Assembly: GCA_028281765.1 (NCBI GenBank)
Contig: JANQJF010000039.1
Coordinates: forward strand, 62,001 to 126,000
DNA length: 64,000 nucleotides
Direction of reading: 5' to 3'
From: Planctomycetota bacterium
GTDB lineage: Bacteria; Planctomycetota; UBA1135; UBA2386
The position numbers were made by a program, and so were the translations under genes. Below the pieces are notes generated by a model that was given only the letters and a program-made list of their open reading frames with translations, had not been told where the DNA came from and did no database searches. Of this stretch, positions 48,751 to 57,579 are shown piece by piece (the first letter of the stretch is position 1; every line of letters starts with the position of its first letter).

Positions 48751-49143
48751 ATGGTGGAAGAAGAACACGAAGAGGTCATCGAAGAAGCGCTCGTGACGGC
48801 CGCGGCCGCAGAGTCCTCGGTGCAGCCGATCCAGTTCGGTCCGCTCGGCGAGAGCGCCGGTGCCGGCGGCGAGTCGGCGAACCTCGACCTGCTGCTCGAC
48901 GTGCAGATTCCGGTGAGCGTCGAAGTCGGGGGCACGAGGATGCCGCTCGACGACATCCTCAAGCTCGTCCCCGGTAGCGTCGTGTGCCTCGACAAGAAGG
49001 CCGAAGAGCCGATCGACCTGCGGGTCAACGGCAAGCTCGTCGCGCGCGGCGAGGTCGTGCTCGTGGACGACACGTACGGACTGCGCATCACGCAGATTGT
49101 CGACGCGATGGGCCGCATCGAGAGCATGCGGACCGAAGAGTAG
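48751..49143 (+). CDS. fliN: Flagellar motor switch protein FliN
   Basis: A 130-aa protein with an acidic linker and a C-terminal SpoA domain (L-L-L-D-V-Q-I-P-V-S-V-E-V-G, I-L-K-L-V-P-G-S-V-V-x-L-D-K, E-P-I-D-L-R-V-N-G-K-L-V-A-R-G-E-V). It completes the switch C-ring with FliM. It is the last gene of the operon and faces the large lipoprotein gene with 8 nt between the stops. Confidence 0.96.
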   Translation: MVEEEHEEVIEEALVTAAAAESSVQPIQFGPLGESAGAGGESANLDLLLDVQIPVSVEVGGTRMPLDDILKLVPGSVVCLDKKAEEPIDLRVNGKLVARGEVVLVDDTYGLRITQIVDAMGRIESMRTEE

Positions 49144-49151
49144 CTGCGTTG

Positions 49152-52100
49152 CTACTGGTCGATCGCGAGGCTCTCGACGTAGACCGCCGCGTGCGCGGCG
49201 CCTTGCAGCTCGACGTCGAGGATCTGGAATCCGGCGGTCAGGTCGTCGGGAAGGCGCGCGATCAGGAGATGGAGCGGCGTGCGCGCGCCCTGCTTCGTGA
49301 TGTCGAAGGAATCCACGAAGCGGTGTTCTCCGATCTTCGCCGTCATGCGCACGTTGCCGTCGTCCGCGTCGTGCGCGAAGCCGACGTGCGCGCGCAGCGC
49401 GGCGCCGCCCTTGGGCACGATGATCGGGACGCTGAGCGAGGCGTGACCGTCGCGATCGAGGTCGATGCGGTGCGCGCGTCCGTAGACGATGCCGTCCGCG
49501 AGCCGGGCCTGTCCTGAGGTCGATTCGGGAAGGCTGATCGGAAGACGCGGCAGTGCGCGCGGCAGGACGACCAGCTGCTCGAGCACGCCGTTCCAGTCGG
49601 CGCGTTCGGCCCGCACGAAGTCGACGACGAGGGCGCGGGGCCGTTCGGCCGGATCCAGATCGACTTGGAAGTCGACGGTGTCGCCGCCCGCGAGCGGGTA
49701 GCGGACGTGCACTTCGTCGTCGACCCGGACGACCAGGTTGGTGCCGGTCCCGGCGATCTCGGCGATGCGACCGATGACCCGCTGCGGCGTGCTCGAAGCG
49801 GGAATCGAGAAGATCCCACGCACGATGCCGCTGGGTTCGGCGTGCGCGCGCACGGCGTAGCCCGTTTCGATGGCGTCGACGTGGCCGCGTGCCTGTGTCG
49901 TCGCGTCGAGCAGCGGGCTGAACTCGCCATCGCGACCGGTGCGCCAGGCGCCACTTCCGGTGCGGATGAGATCGTCGGCCAGGTACTCGAGCGTCAGCTG
50001 GGCGGATCCGTCGGGCGCCGTGGTTCCGAAGCGATGGATACTCCACACGACGTCGCCGCGCGGCGTCGCGATCGACGGGCGCGAGTTCGCATCGAGTTGC
50101 CCACCGGTCGAGAACAGGTCGGCGGCCGACGTCGCCTCGGAGAATGGCGTCTCCCACGCGGTGCGGCCGGGAGCCAGTCGCAGCATCGTCGACCGCGCGC
50201 CGGTGCCCACGATGTGCGGGCCCGCCCCGGGCGCGAATCGCCAGTAGACCAGGGATCCGCTCGCGCCGCCGCGCCACGGCTCGGGGCTCGAGGCCATGCG
50301 CGTCTCGACGAACAGGCTGCCGCGATCCGGTAGCTCGAACGGGAGCTCGAGCACGTGGCGACCGCGCTGGAGCGGCGGCACGCCGACGACGATGCGGCCA
50401 CCGTCGAGTGCGCGACGCGGCACGCGAGACACGTCGGCCCAACCCGTCTCGACGAGGTTCACGCCGGCGAGGTCGTTCGGAACGTGTCCGCCGTCGCCCG
50501 CGCTGAGCGAGAACCGGCCGAAGTTGCCACTGGCCTTCGTGCCGAGGTCCTCGAGGTCGTAGAGCCGATCGAGGAGCGCGAGCAGTGCGGTGCCCGACGC
50601 GAGCACGGAGCCGTCGGGAGACTGCTCGGGAACGAAGATCAATGGCACCCCGGAGATGTCGCCGTCGTCGAACGCCGCGAGACTGGGCACCGTGTCCCCC
50701 GCGTAGACGATGACGCACGCGGTGCCGTCGGAGAGCCTCGGCATCGCGTCGCGAAGCTCGTCGACGACGGTTTGGGCGAAGTCCTCACCGTCGGCCGCGG
50801 CGACCGACGCTTGCGCGGTGAACGGTGGGAGCACGGTCCCGCGCAGTTCGCTGATGCCGCCGGACATGCGCGCCACCAGGCTCGCAACCGAGCCGGACGT
50901 CATCTGTGCCTGCGGCTCGGGCGTTTGGCGATACTCTTCGCCGCCGAAGAATACGCGATCGAGCGACGCGCGCGTCGCGCGGAGAGCCGTGTCCTGGAAC
51001 GACATCGGCAGCACGTGGATGCGGATCCGGGCATCGGCGGCGCGTCGCTTGTCGGTTTCGAAGACGTCGCTGATCGGCGACGCGTTGCCCTTCGCGAGAT
51101 AGCGAATACGCGCGAGGTTGCAGCTGCTCGACCCGACCGTCGCGATCGTCAGCGGCAGGGCCCGCGCGTCTCGCCAGAGGCGAGGGTCCGCGATGCGCAG
51201 CGAGACCGTGCGGCGTTCGCGGTGCGTCGGTTCGTCCGCATGCAGCAGGTGTGCGCCCGTCGTGACGCGCGCCGAGCCCTCGAGGTGCAGCTCGACCTCG
51301 AGTTCGGTTGCGGTCGCGTCGATCGGGATGCGGTAGGTCACGCGTTGGCCCGGGTCGATGCGTCGCGCGTTCTGCCGACCGTCGGAGTAGCGCGTGACCG
51401 GCGTGTCCGAACCGCCGATCATCGTCGGATCGCCGTCGTCGCCGACGTCGAGACAGTCCATCGTGCCGACGCGGATCAGCCGCGGCGCGCGCGGCGGTTC
51501 GATCGTGCGCCGGCCGTCGCCGTACTGCACGACGAGTTGCGCTTCGAGCACGGTGCCGACGTCGAAGCGGATCTCTTCGAGGCCGACCGCCGTCAACGTT
51601 CCGCCGAGCCCGGGCTCGAGCGCGATCGTGCCGGGCACGCCGCCGTCGGCGACCGGTCGGTATTCGATCCACGACCGCGCGTCCACGGGCATCGGCGTGC
51701 CGCGGTAGCGGGGTTCGGGAGTCCAGATCGCGCCCTGCCGGATTTCGCCGGGCGGCAAGAACTCGAGCTCGGGAACGCGCAACGGCGTGAGGTCCACGCC
51801 CTGCTCGAGTTCCGACGCGGACCACTCGCCGGCGAGCGAGCCGTTGACCTCGATCTGCATCGGCGCCGAACCGGGCTCGATGCCGCGGAACACGATGCGC
51901 ACGGGGCGGTCGAATTCGACCTGTGACAGCAGGCGGAACGAGCAGCGGTTCGAGTCGATCGAGAGGGCCTCGAACCAGACCGCATCGAGTCCCTCGGCGA
52001 ACCGTCCCGCGATGTCGACGACTCCCTGGCCGAGCGTTTCTCGCGTGCGCTCCGCGATGGCGGCCGCGGTCGACCGACCCCAGTTGACGTCCTCTTCGCC

Positions 52101-54089
52101 GTCGGCTGCCGTCGAGCGACGGAGACCCGCGCGCAGCGCGAGTGCCCCGCGCTGCAAGAACTCGCGACGCCCCGTCGCGGCGTATCCCCGGAGCCAGGCA
52201 TCGGCGGCCAGCGCCTGCCGCGGATCGTCGTAGGTCAGGGTCAGGTCGTTCGCGCGGATACCGCCACGCGGATCCACGCCGGGCTGCCAGCTCTGCGTCC
52301 AGACGTGTTGCCGGGTGGCGAGCCGCTCGCACAGCTCGGTGCCGATCTCGACGTGGCGCGATTGCCCGGTCAGCGCCGCGGTCGCGAACGCGGCGCGCGC
52401 CGCGAAGATCAGGCCGAGGCTGCCGCGAGCCCGCGGGACGGTCGACGGCGTCGCGCCGTCGAGCGCGAGCGTTTCGAAGTCCGCGAACACGTCCGTTTCG
52501 CGGGCGAGGCGGCCGAGGAACTCGACGGCCGCGATCGCCGCGCGGCGCGCGTTCGCATCCCCGCTCCGCCGGGCGTAGTCGCACAGGAACAGCGCGGCCG
52601 CACCCGTCTCCGGGGACTCGTCGTCGAACACGTCGCGTCGCGGCTGCAAGAACTCGGCGTCGTAGAACGACGGGATCGATCCGCTCGCGCGCTGGTTCTG
52701 CACGAAGAAGCGGGCGAGTTCGCCCGTCGCGACGTCGATTTCGGCCGCGAGCGCCGGCAGTCGATTCGCGAGCTCGAGGAGCCAGATGCCGGTGCACGCC
52801 GCATCGAGGGCGTGGAAGTGGTTCTCGAACTCCGCGTCCTCGGCGTTGACGAGCCAGTGCTGCTTGTTTTCGGTGTCCAGCGCGAAGCAGCTCGGGATCA
52901 TCCCGCCGCGTCGCGGCGCCGCGAGGGCCAGACTCACCTGACGCACCGCGCGTGCGGCTCCGGGGCGGCCGTTGCGCGCGTCGTAGGCCAGCGACGCGAA
53001 CGCGGTGCGCAGGGCCTGCCGTTCGACCTGGAACCAGGAGTCGGCCGTCGTCGCGCTGCCGTCCTCGAGCCGGGCGCGACCGCTCGAGAAGCATCCGGAG
53101 GTGATGCCCACGATTCCGGACAGGTCCCGCCAAGCGGCGGCGGCGACCCGATCGACCGCGGTGCGCTCGAGTTCGTCCCAGGAGCGTTCGGCCGGCGGAG
53201 CGCCGAGCGCGAGGCTCGGGGCGACGGTCCGCTGCCACATCGCCGAATGCAGCTGCGTCAGCGTGCGGTGCCGTTCGGCGTTCGCGAAGACGCGGATGTA
53301 GTGGGCGAATTCGAGGGACTCGGCGCGCACTTCGACCGGCTCCGCGCCGCTGCGGGTGAAGCGCGTGCGGCCGCGCGCGTCCTGTTCGACGCGGTGGGCG
53401 ATCAGGCCGTGCCGCACGATCGGCGACGCGCCGTCGCGGACCTCGATGCCGTGCGGAATCCGGCGCTCGCGACCGAGCGCGGCGAGATCCGGGGAGAGGC
53501 CGAGGGCGCGCTTGCCGGCGCGCAGGTAGCCGATCGGCGCGTGGAATGCGAGGTCTCCCGCGAGCTCGTCGCGGGCTTCGTGCGGGTGCGGACTCAGGTG
53601 CTCGTCGCACCCCTGGCCGCCTGCCTCGAAGTCGTAGTCGAGCGTCAGCTCGAACAGGCGCGTCCGCAGGCCGATGTCGTCTCGCACCTCGACGCGGGCC
53701 TCGCCGGGCTCCGCGAGTTCGATCTCGGCGCGAATCGCGTGTTCGCCGCGGTCGCCGCAGCTCAGCACGAGCCGATTGTCCTCCGCGAGGAGCTCGCTGG
53801 TGACGAACGGCAGCAGCTGGGATCGCGGGCGGCCCGAGGCGGCGGTCACGAGGCGGACGCCCCGCAGTCGCGCGACGAGCTCGTCGTGGTCCGGGTCGAG
53901 CTGGCCACGGAATTCGACGACCCGTGGTCCGGCCCCCGGCTCGACGACGGTGATCTTGAGCCACTCGTCGCGCAGCACCTGCGCCGACCGCACGGGGGCC
54001 GGGCCGCTACGGCAGCCGGCGAGCGCCAATGCCGCGAGCGTGGACCAAATCAGGCCCCGCCGCGGGGGCGGACGTCGAGTCGTCTTCAA
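49152..54089 (-). CDS. Very large lipoprotein with degenerate M6-peptidase-like and GH-like regions
   Basis: About 1645 aa if TTG 54089 is the start; the only upstream ATG (54134) lies inside a terminator hairpin. A lipobox A-L-A-G-C26 marks a lipoprotein. Residues about 300-690 are helical and resemble an alpha/alpha-barrel glycoside hydrolase. Residues about 1010-1220 follow the order of M6 (immune-inhibitor-A-like) peptidases: S-V-A-S-L-V-A-R-M-S-G-G, G-T-V, R-L-Y-D-L-E-D-L-G, P-N-D-L-A-G-V-N and G-W-A-D-V. The HExxH zinc motif is absent. The rest is beta-sandwich-like. It is probably an envelope-bound binding protein. Confidence 0.7.
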   Translation of the reverse strand: MKTTRRPPPRRGLIWSTLAALALAGCRSGPAPVRSAQVLRDEWLKITVVEPGAGPRVVEFRGQLDPDHDELVARLRGVRLVTAASGRPRSQLLPFVTSELLAEDNRLVLSCGDRGEHAIRAEIELAEPGEARVEVRDDIGLRTRLFELTLDYDFEAGGQGCDEHLSPHPHEARDELAGDLAFHAPIGYLRAGKRALGLSPDLAALGRERRIPHGIEVRDGASPIVRHGLIAHRVEQDARGRTRFTRSGAEPVEVRAESLEFAHYIRVFANAERHRTLTQLHSAMWQRTVAPSLALGAPPAERSWDELERTAVDRVAAAAWRDLSGIVGITSGCFSSGRARLEDGSATTADSWFQVERQALRTAFASLAYDARNGRPGAARAVRQVSLALAAPRRGGMIPSCFALDTENKQHWLVNAEDAEFENHFHALDAACTGIWLLELANRLPALAAEIDVATGELARFFVQNQRASGSIPSFYDAEFLQPRRDVFDDESPETGAAALFLCDYARRSGDANARRAAIAAVEFLGRLARETDVFADFETLALDGATPSTVPRARGSLGLIFAARAAFATAALTGQSRHVEIGTELCERLATRQHVWTQSWQPGVDPRGGIRANDLTLTYDDPRQALAADAWLRGYAATGRREFLQRGALALRAGLRRSTAADGEEDVNWGRSTAAAIAERTRETLGQGVVDIAGRFAEGLDAVWFEALSIDSNRCSFRLLSQVEFDRPVRIVFRGIEPGSAPMQIEVNGSLAGEWSASELEQGVDLTPLRVPELEFLPPGEIRQGAIWTPEPRYRGTPMPVDARSWIEYRPVADGGVPGTIALEPGLGGTLTAVGLEEIRFDVGTVLEAQLVVQYGDGRRTIEPPRAPRLIRVGTMDCLDVGDDGDPTMIGGSDTPVTRYSDGRQNARRIDPGQRVTYRIPIDATATELEVELHLEGSARVTTGAHLLHADEPTHRERRTVSLRIADPRLWRDARALPLTIATVGSSSCNLARIRYLAKGNASPISDVFETDKRRAADARIRIHVLPMSFQDTALRATRASLDRVFFGGEEYRQTPEPQAQMTSGSVASLVARMSGGISELRGTVLPPFTAQASVAAADGEDFAQTVVDELRDAMPRLSDGTACVIVYAGDTVPSLAAFDDGDISGVPLIFVPEQSPDGSVLASGTALLALLDRLYDLEDLGTKASGNFGRFSLSAGDGGHVPNDLAGVNLVETGWADVSRVPRRALDGGRIVVGVPPLQRGRHVLELPFELPDRGSLFVETRMASSPEPWRGGASGSLVYWRFAPGAGPHIVGTGARSTMLRLAPGRTAWETPFSEATSAADLFSTGGQLDANSRPSIATPRGDVVWSIHRFGTTAPDGSAQLTLEYLADDLIRTGSGAWRTGRDGEFSPLLDATTQARGHVDAIETGYAVRAHAEPSGIVRGIFSIPASSTPQRVIGRIAEIAGTGTNLVVRVDDEVHVRYPLAGGDTVDFQVDLDPAERPRALVVDFVRAERADWNGVLEQLVVLPRALPRLPISLPESTSGQARLADGIVYGRAHRIDLDRDGHASLSVPIIVPKGGAALRAHVGFAHDADDGNVRMTAKIGEHRFVDSFDITKQGARTPLHLLIARLPDDLTAGFQILDVELQGAAHAAVYVESLAIDQ

Positions 54090-54105
54090 GAGGGGCGGTA
54101 CGCAA

Positions 54106-54132
54106 GAAGGGCGGGCTTGGAGCCCGCCCTTC
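54106..54132 (-). terminator. Factor-independent-type terminator of the porin transcript
   Basis: GAAGGGCGGGCT (54106-54117) pairs perfectly with AGCCCGCCCTTC (54121-54132) around a 3-nt loop. It lies about 50 nt after the porin stop on the minus strand. Only two T follow. The stem is strong enough to end or protect the transcript, and it excludes 54134 as the lipoprotein start. Confidence 0.7.
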
Positions 54133-54181
54133 ATACCATGTTCGAGGCTCCCGGAGGGAGCCTAGCAGGTCTTTCGCTCGA

Positions 54182-55441
54182 TCAGAAAGCAGCCGTCATC
54201 ATGACTTCGATGATGACGTTGTCGGTGTCCGTGCCGCCCGTCGGGCTGGCCGACTGGAACGTGACGCCGACCTGGCTCTTCAGCGCGTGCTTGTGGTAGT
54301 AGGCCGATGCGGCGAGGTTGACCTCGAACACGTCACCCGCCGTAGCGGCGCCGAGCAGCACCGGGCCGTCGACGTACTGCCCGGGGGTGCCCATGAGCAC
54401 CGGGGCGTCGTCGTAGTCGACCATCGAGACGCGGCCCGCGAAGCCCCACTGGACTTCACCTTCGACCGGCGCGAGCGTGTAGCCGCCCTGGGCGTACCAA
54501 CCGATCGAGTCCGCATCGCCGCCACCATCGACGTCGTCGTTGCGGATCCAGATCTCGCCCTGACCGGAGATGCCGGTGCCGGTGATGACTTCGCCGTTGA
54601 GGTTGATCGAGGTCGTTTCGACATCGGTGCCCGCCGGGCGCTCGTTGCCGAGGTAGAGGTTCACGCCGAAGCTCGTCTTGAGCTCGCCGCTGTGCTCCAG
54701 GTCGCCCTGGCCGCGCATTTCCGGGTCGTCGCCCATGCTGCCCATCGGCTCGAAGATCGCACCGAAGGTGAAGTTGAGCTCGTTCTGGCCGGTGTTCGTG
54801 TTCTCTTCACCGAAAGCGCCGGAGCTGGCGGCCGTGTCCGAGTTCATGAGACCGGCGTGCCACTTGAGCATGCCGTCTTCGAGGGCGCTGCCCTCGAGCA
54901 GGGCACCGGTCGAACGGCCGGTGGCGAACGTGCGCGACGCGATCGAGCGCGTCACGAACTCGAGCTGCTCACCCATCTGGTCGGAGGAGCGGCCGGCGCG
55001 GAACTTGCCCTGGCCGAGGCGCACCGACATCGGCATCTCGCCCTCGAGGAACTTCCACTTGACCCAGAAGTCCTTCCGCGCGGTGCCGGTCGTGCCGCCG
55101 TCCGCATGGTCGAACATGATCCGGTAAGTGATGTTCTTGTCCCAGACGTGGCCTCCGACGATTTGACGAGCCCGCGGGATGCGGAACCCGTTCGTGTCCG
55201 GCGCACCGGCGTCGGCGGAGATATAGCGCCACTGCGCTTGGATGACGTGTTGCAGGTTCAGGCGGAAGCCGTCACCGCCGTCGAACGTGATTCCTTTGCC
55301 GGGGGCGAAGGTCACCTGGCTGCCCTGGTACCACGGGTCGACCTTGGTCGGTCCGTTCGGCTCGCCCTTGGGGCCGCCGTTGGCAGTGGCAAAAGAAGCA
55401 GAGGCTGCGAACGCGAGCCCGATTCCGAACAGGTTTTTCAT
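54182..55441 (-). CDS. Outer-membrane porin, OprP-like
   Basis: This 419-aa protein starts at ATG 55441, with GGGAGG about 12 nt upstream. A signal peptide is cleaved after A-S-F-A-T-A (residue 20). The mature part is a long run of alternating strands with D-G-F-R-L-N-L-Q-H, R-I-P-R-A-R, R-L-G-Q-G-K-F and an aromatic C-terminal Phe, which mark an outer-membrane beta-barrel. The pattern fits phosphate-selective porins of the OprO/OprP group; ion selectivity cannot be judged. Confidence 0.82.
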   Translation of the reverse strand: MKNLFGIGLAFAASASFATANGGPKGEPNGPTKVDPWYQGSQVTFAPGKGITFDGGDGFRLNLQHVIQAQWRYISADAGAPDTNGFRIPRARQIVGGHVWDKNITYRIMFDHADGGTTGTARKDFWVKWKFLEGEMPMSVRLGQGKFRAGRSSDQMGEQLEFVTRSIASRTFATGRSTGALLEGSALEDGMLKWHAGLMNSDTAASSGAFGEENTNTGQNELNFTFGAIFEPMGSMGDDPEMRGQGDLEHSGELKTSFGVNLYLGNERPAGTDVETTSINLNGEVITGTGISGQGEIWIRNDDVDGGGDADSIGWYAQGGYTLAPVEGEVQWGFAGRVSMVDYDDAPVLMGTPGQYVDGPVLLGAATAGDVFEVNLAASAYYHKHALKSQVGVTFQSASPTGGTDTDNVIIEVMMTAAF

Positions 55442-55662
55442 CTCTGAGCTAACCTCCCTGGAAGCCCTGATTTGAGGTTGTGATGTGGTAGTCGAGGGCC
55501 TGTGCAACCCGAGACTTCCGCAGAGGAAACACGAATCCGTTCCGCGGTAAAGGGCAAAAGGGAGTTTTCCACAATGAATTCACGCTCCGTTTGGCCAGGA
55601 AAGCCCGATAGCGAGGGTCTGACGGCTGACTCGGTTCGGCATTGTGGATAGATTTCGGAGCC

Positions 55663-57579
55663 ATGGAGACTGTCACGAAGCGGACCACCTGCAGCCGGGA
55701 TTGCCCGGACGCATGCGGGCTGCTGGTCGATATTCGGTCAAACGAAATCATCGGCCTGCGGGGGGATCCGGACCATCCGGTGACCCGCGGCTTCCTCTGT
55801 TTCCGGACCAGCCGCTTCCCGTCGATTCAGACGGCGAAAAACCGCGTTTCCACAGCTCTCGTGCGGTCCGGGACCGGTTTCGAGTCGGTGGCGCTGGACG
55901 AAGCCCTGGACCTCGTCGCCGCGCGGTTGACCCGGATCCGGGCCGAATCGGGGCCGGCTGCGATCTTCCACTACCGCTCCGGCGGCAGCCTGGGGCTGCT
56001 CAAGCAGGTCGCGGATCGGTTCTTCGAAGCGTTCGGGCCGTGCACGACCAAGATCGGCGACATATGTAGTGGCGCCGGCGAGGCCGCGCAGCTCGCGGAC
56101 TTCGGGCGCTGCGACAGCAACGACTTCTTCGACCTCGCGCACAGCGCGAACGTGCTGATCTGGGGCAAGAACCCGTTCGTCAGCAACGTGCATCTCGTGC
56201 CGCTCCTGCGCCAGGCGCGCGAGCGCGGCGCGGGCCTGACGTTGATCGATCCCGTGCACCACCGAGGGGCGAGCCTGTGCGATCGATATGTCCAGCCGCG
56301 GCCGGGTTCCGACCTCGAGCTCGCGTTCGCCGTCGCGCGCGTGCTCGTCGATCGCGGTGCCGTCGATCCGTCGCGGTGCGAGAACGCGGAGGAGTTCCTC
56401 GCGCGGGTGCAGGCGCACGACGTCCCCGCGTGGGCGGCTCTCGCGGACGTCCCTGTGCCGCACGTCGAAGCGATCGCGGACGCGCTGCAGAACGGCCCGA
56501 CCGCGATCCTCGTCGGCTGGGGCATGCAGCGCCGCGAGCGTGGCGGCGCGATCGTCCGCGCCCTCGATGCCCTCTCGGCGCTGAGTGGCAACCTGTTCGT
56601 GCCGGGTGGGGGGTGCTCGTTCTACTACCAGCGGCGTGGCGCCTTCGCGCCGATCCACACCGGCGCCGCAGCGCGGCACGTCCGGGAGCCGATGTTCGGC
56701 GCCGACGTGCTGGCGGCCCAGGACCCGCCGATCCGGGCGATTTGGGTCACCGCCGGGAATCCGGTCGCGATGCTGCCCGATTCGCAGCGCGTCGCGGAGG
56801 CGTTCGACCGCACGGAGTTCGTCGTGGTCGTCGATCCTTTGATGACCGACACGGCGCGGCGCGCGGACGTCGTGCTGCCGTGCCCGACGATGCTCGAGGA
56901 CGACGACCTCCTCGGCGCGTTCGGTCACCATTGGATCTCCGAATCGCGGCCGGTCCTCGATCCGCCGCCGGGTGTCGTCCACGAGCTGGAGCTGTTTCAG
57001 CGTCTCGCGTCGCGGGTCGGGCTCGGCGACGAGTTCGCCGGTTCGGTCGACGACTGGAAGCGCAAGCTCCTCGCGAACGTCGCGAAGGACGGCCTCGACC
57101 TCGAGACACTCCGCGAGAACGGCGGCGCCGCGCGGCCGACCCACATCCCGGAGACGGCCCTCGGAAGCGACGCGATTCCCACCCCGAGTGGCAAGGTCGA
57201 GCTGATTACCGCGGTTCCGCCGCCGCCGCCGGTCGACGAAGAATTCCCGCTCTGGCTCTTCAGCAACTCCTCGAAGGACTCCCAGTCCTCGGTTTGGTCG
57301 ACGGAGCCCTTTGACTACCTGCCGGTTACGGTGCATCCCGACGTCGCGGCCGCGGCCGGCGTGGCTGCCGGTGACGTCGCGGTGCTCGAAAGTCGCGTCG
57401 GCGCGATCGAGGTGGTTGTCGACACGTCGGCGGATCAGCGGCACGATGTGGCCATCGTGCCCAAGGGAGGACATTTCGACCGCGGCCAGGCCGCGAACTC
57501 GTTGGTCGAGGCCAGGACCACGGACATCGGTCTCGGTGGTGCCTACTTGGATTGCCACGTGAGACTGAGGCCCGCGTGA
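55663..57579 (+). CDS. Molybdopterin-dependent oxidoreductase, 4Fe-4S (DMSO reductase superfamily)
   Basis: The 638-aa protein starts at ATG 55663. The first residues give the 4Fe-4S pattern C-S-R-D-C-P-D-A-C-G, then G-F-L-C further on. Residues about 50-500 form the molybdopterin-binding core, with G-D-I-C-S-G-A-G, W-G-K-N-P, V-G-W-G-M-Q-R and W-V-T-A-G-N-P-V-A. The C-terminal ~110 residues are the cofactor-closing domain. There is no twin-arginine signal and no neighbouring electron-transfer or membrane subunit, so it is probably cytoplasmic. The nuclease gene starts inside its stop codon (GTGA). Substrate unknown. Confidence 0.88.
   Translation: METVTKRTTCSRDCPDACGLLVDIRSNEIIGLRGDPDHPVTRGFLCFRTSRFPSIQTAKNRVSTALVRSGTGFESVALDEALDLVAARLTRIRAESGPAAIFHYRSGGSLGLLKQVADRFFEAFGPCTTKIGDICSGAGEAAQLADFGRCDSNDFFDLAHSANVLIWGKNPFVSNVHLVPLLRQARERGAGLTLIDPVHHRGASLCDRYVQPRPGSDLELAFAVARVLVDRGAVDPSRCENAEEFLARVQAHDVPAWAALADVPVPHVEAIADALQNGPTAILVGWGMQRRERGGAIVRALDALSALSGNLFVPGGGCSFYYQRRGAFAPIHTGAAARHVREPMFGADVLAAQDPPIRAIWVTAGNPVAMLPDSQRVAEAFDRTEFVVVVDPLMTDTARRADVVLPCPTMLEDDDLLGAFGHHWISESRPVLDPPPGVVHELELFQRLASRVGLGDEFAGSVDDWKRKLLANVAKDGLDLETLRENGGAARPTHIPETALGSDAIPTPSGKVELITAVPPPPPVDEEFPLWLFSNSSKDSQSSVWSTEPFDYLPVTVHPDVAAAAGVAAGDVAVLESRVGAIEVVVDTSADQRHDVAIVPKGGHFDRGQAANSLVEARTTDIGLGGAYLDCHVRLRPA

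Noticed and set aside
50785..53964. 1059-aa open frame on the minus strand in a second frame
   Set aside because: It overlaps the lipoprotein gene on the same strand and is extremely Arg-rich, as expected for a frame-shifted reading of GC-rich DNA.
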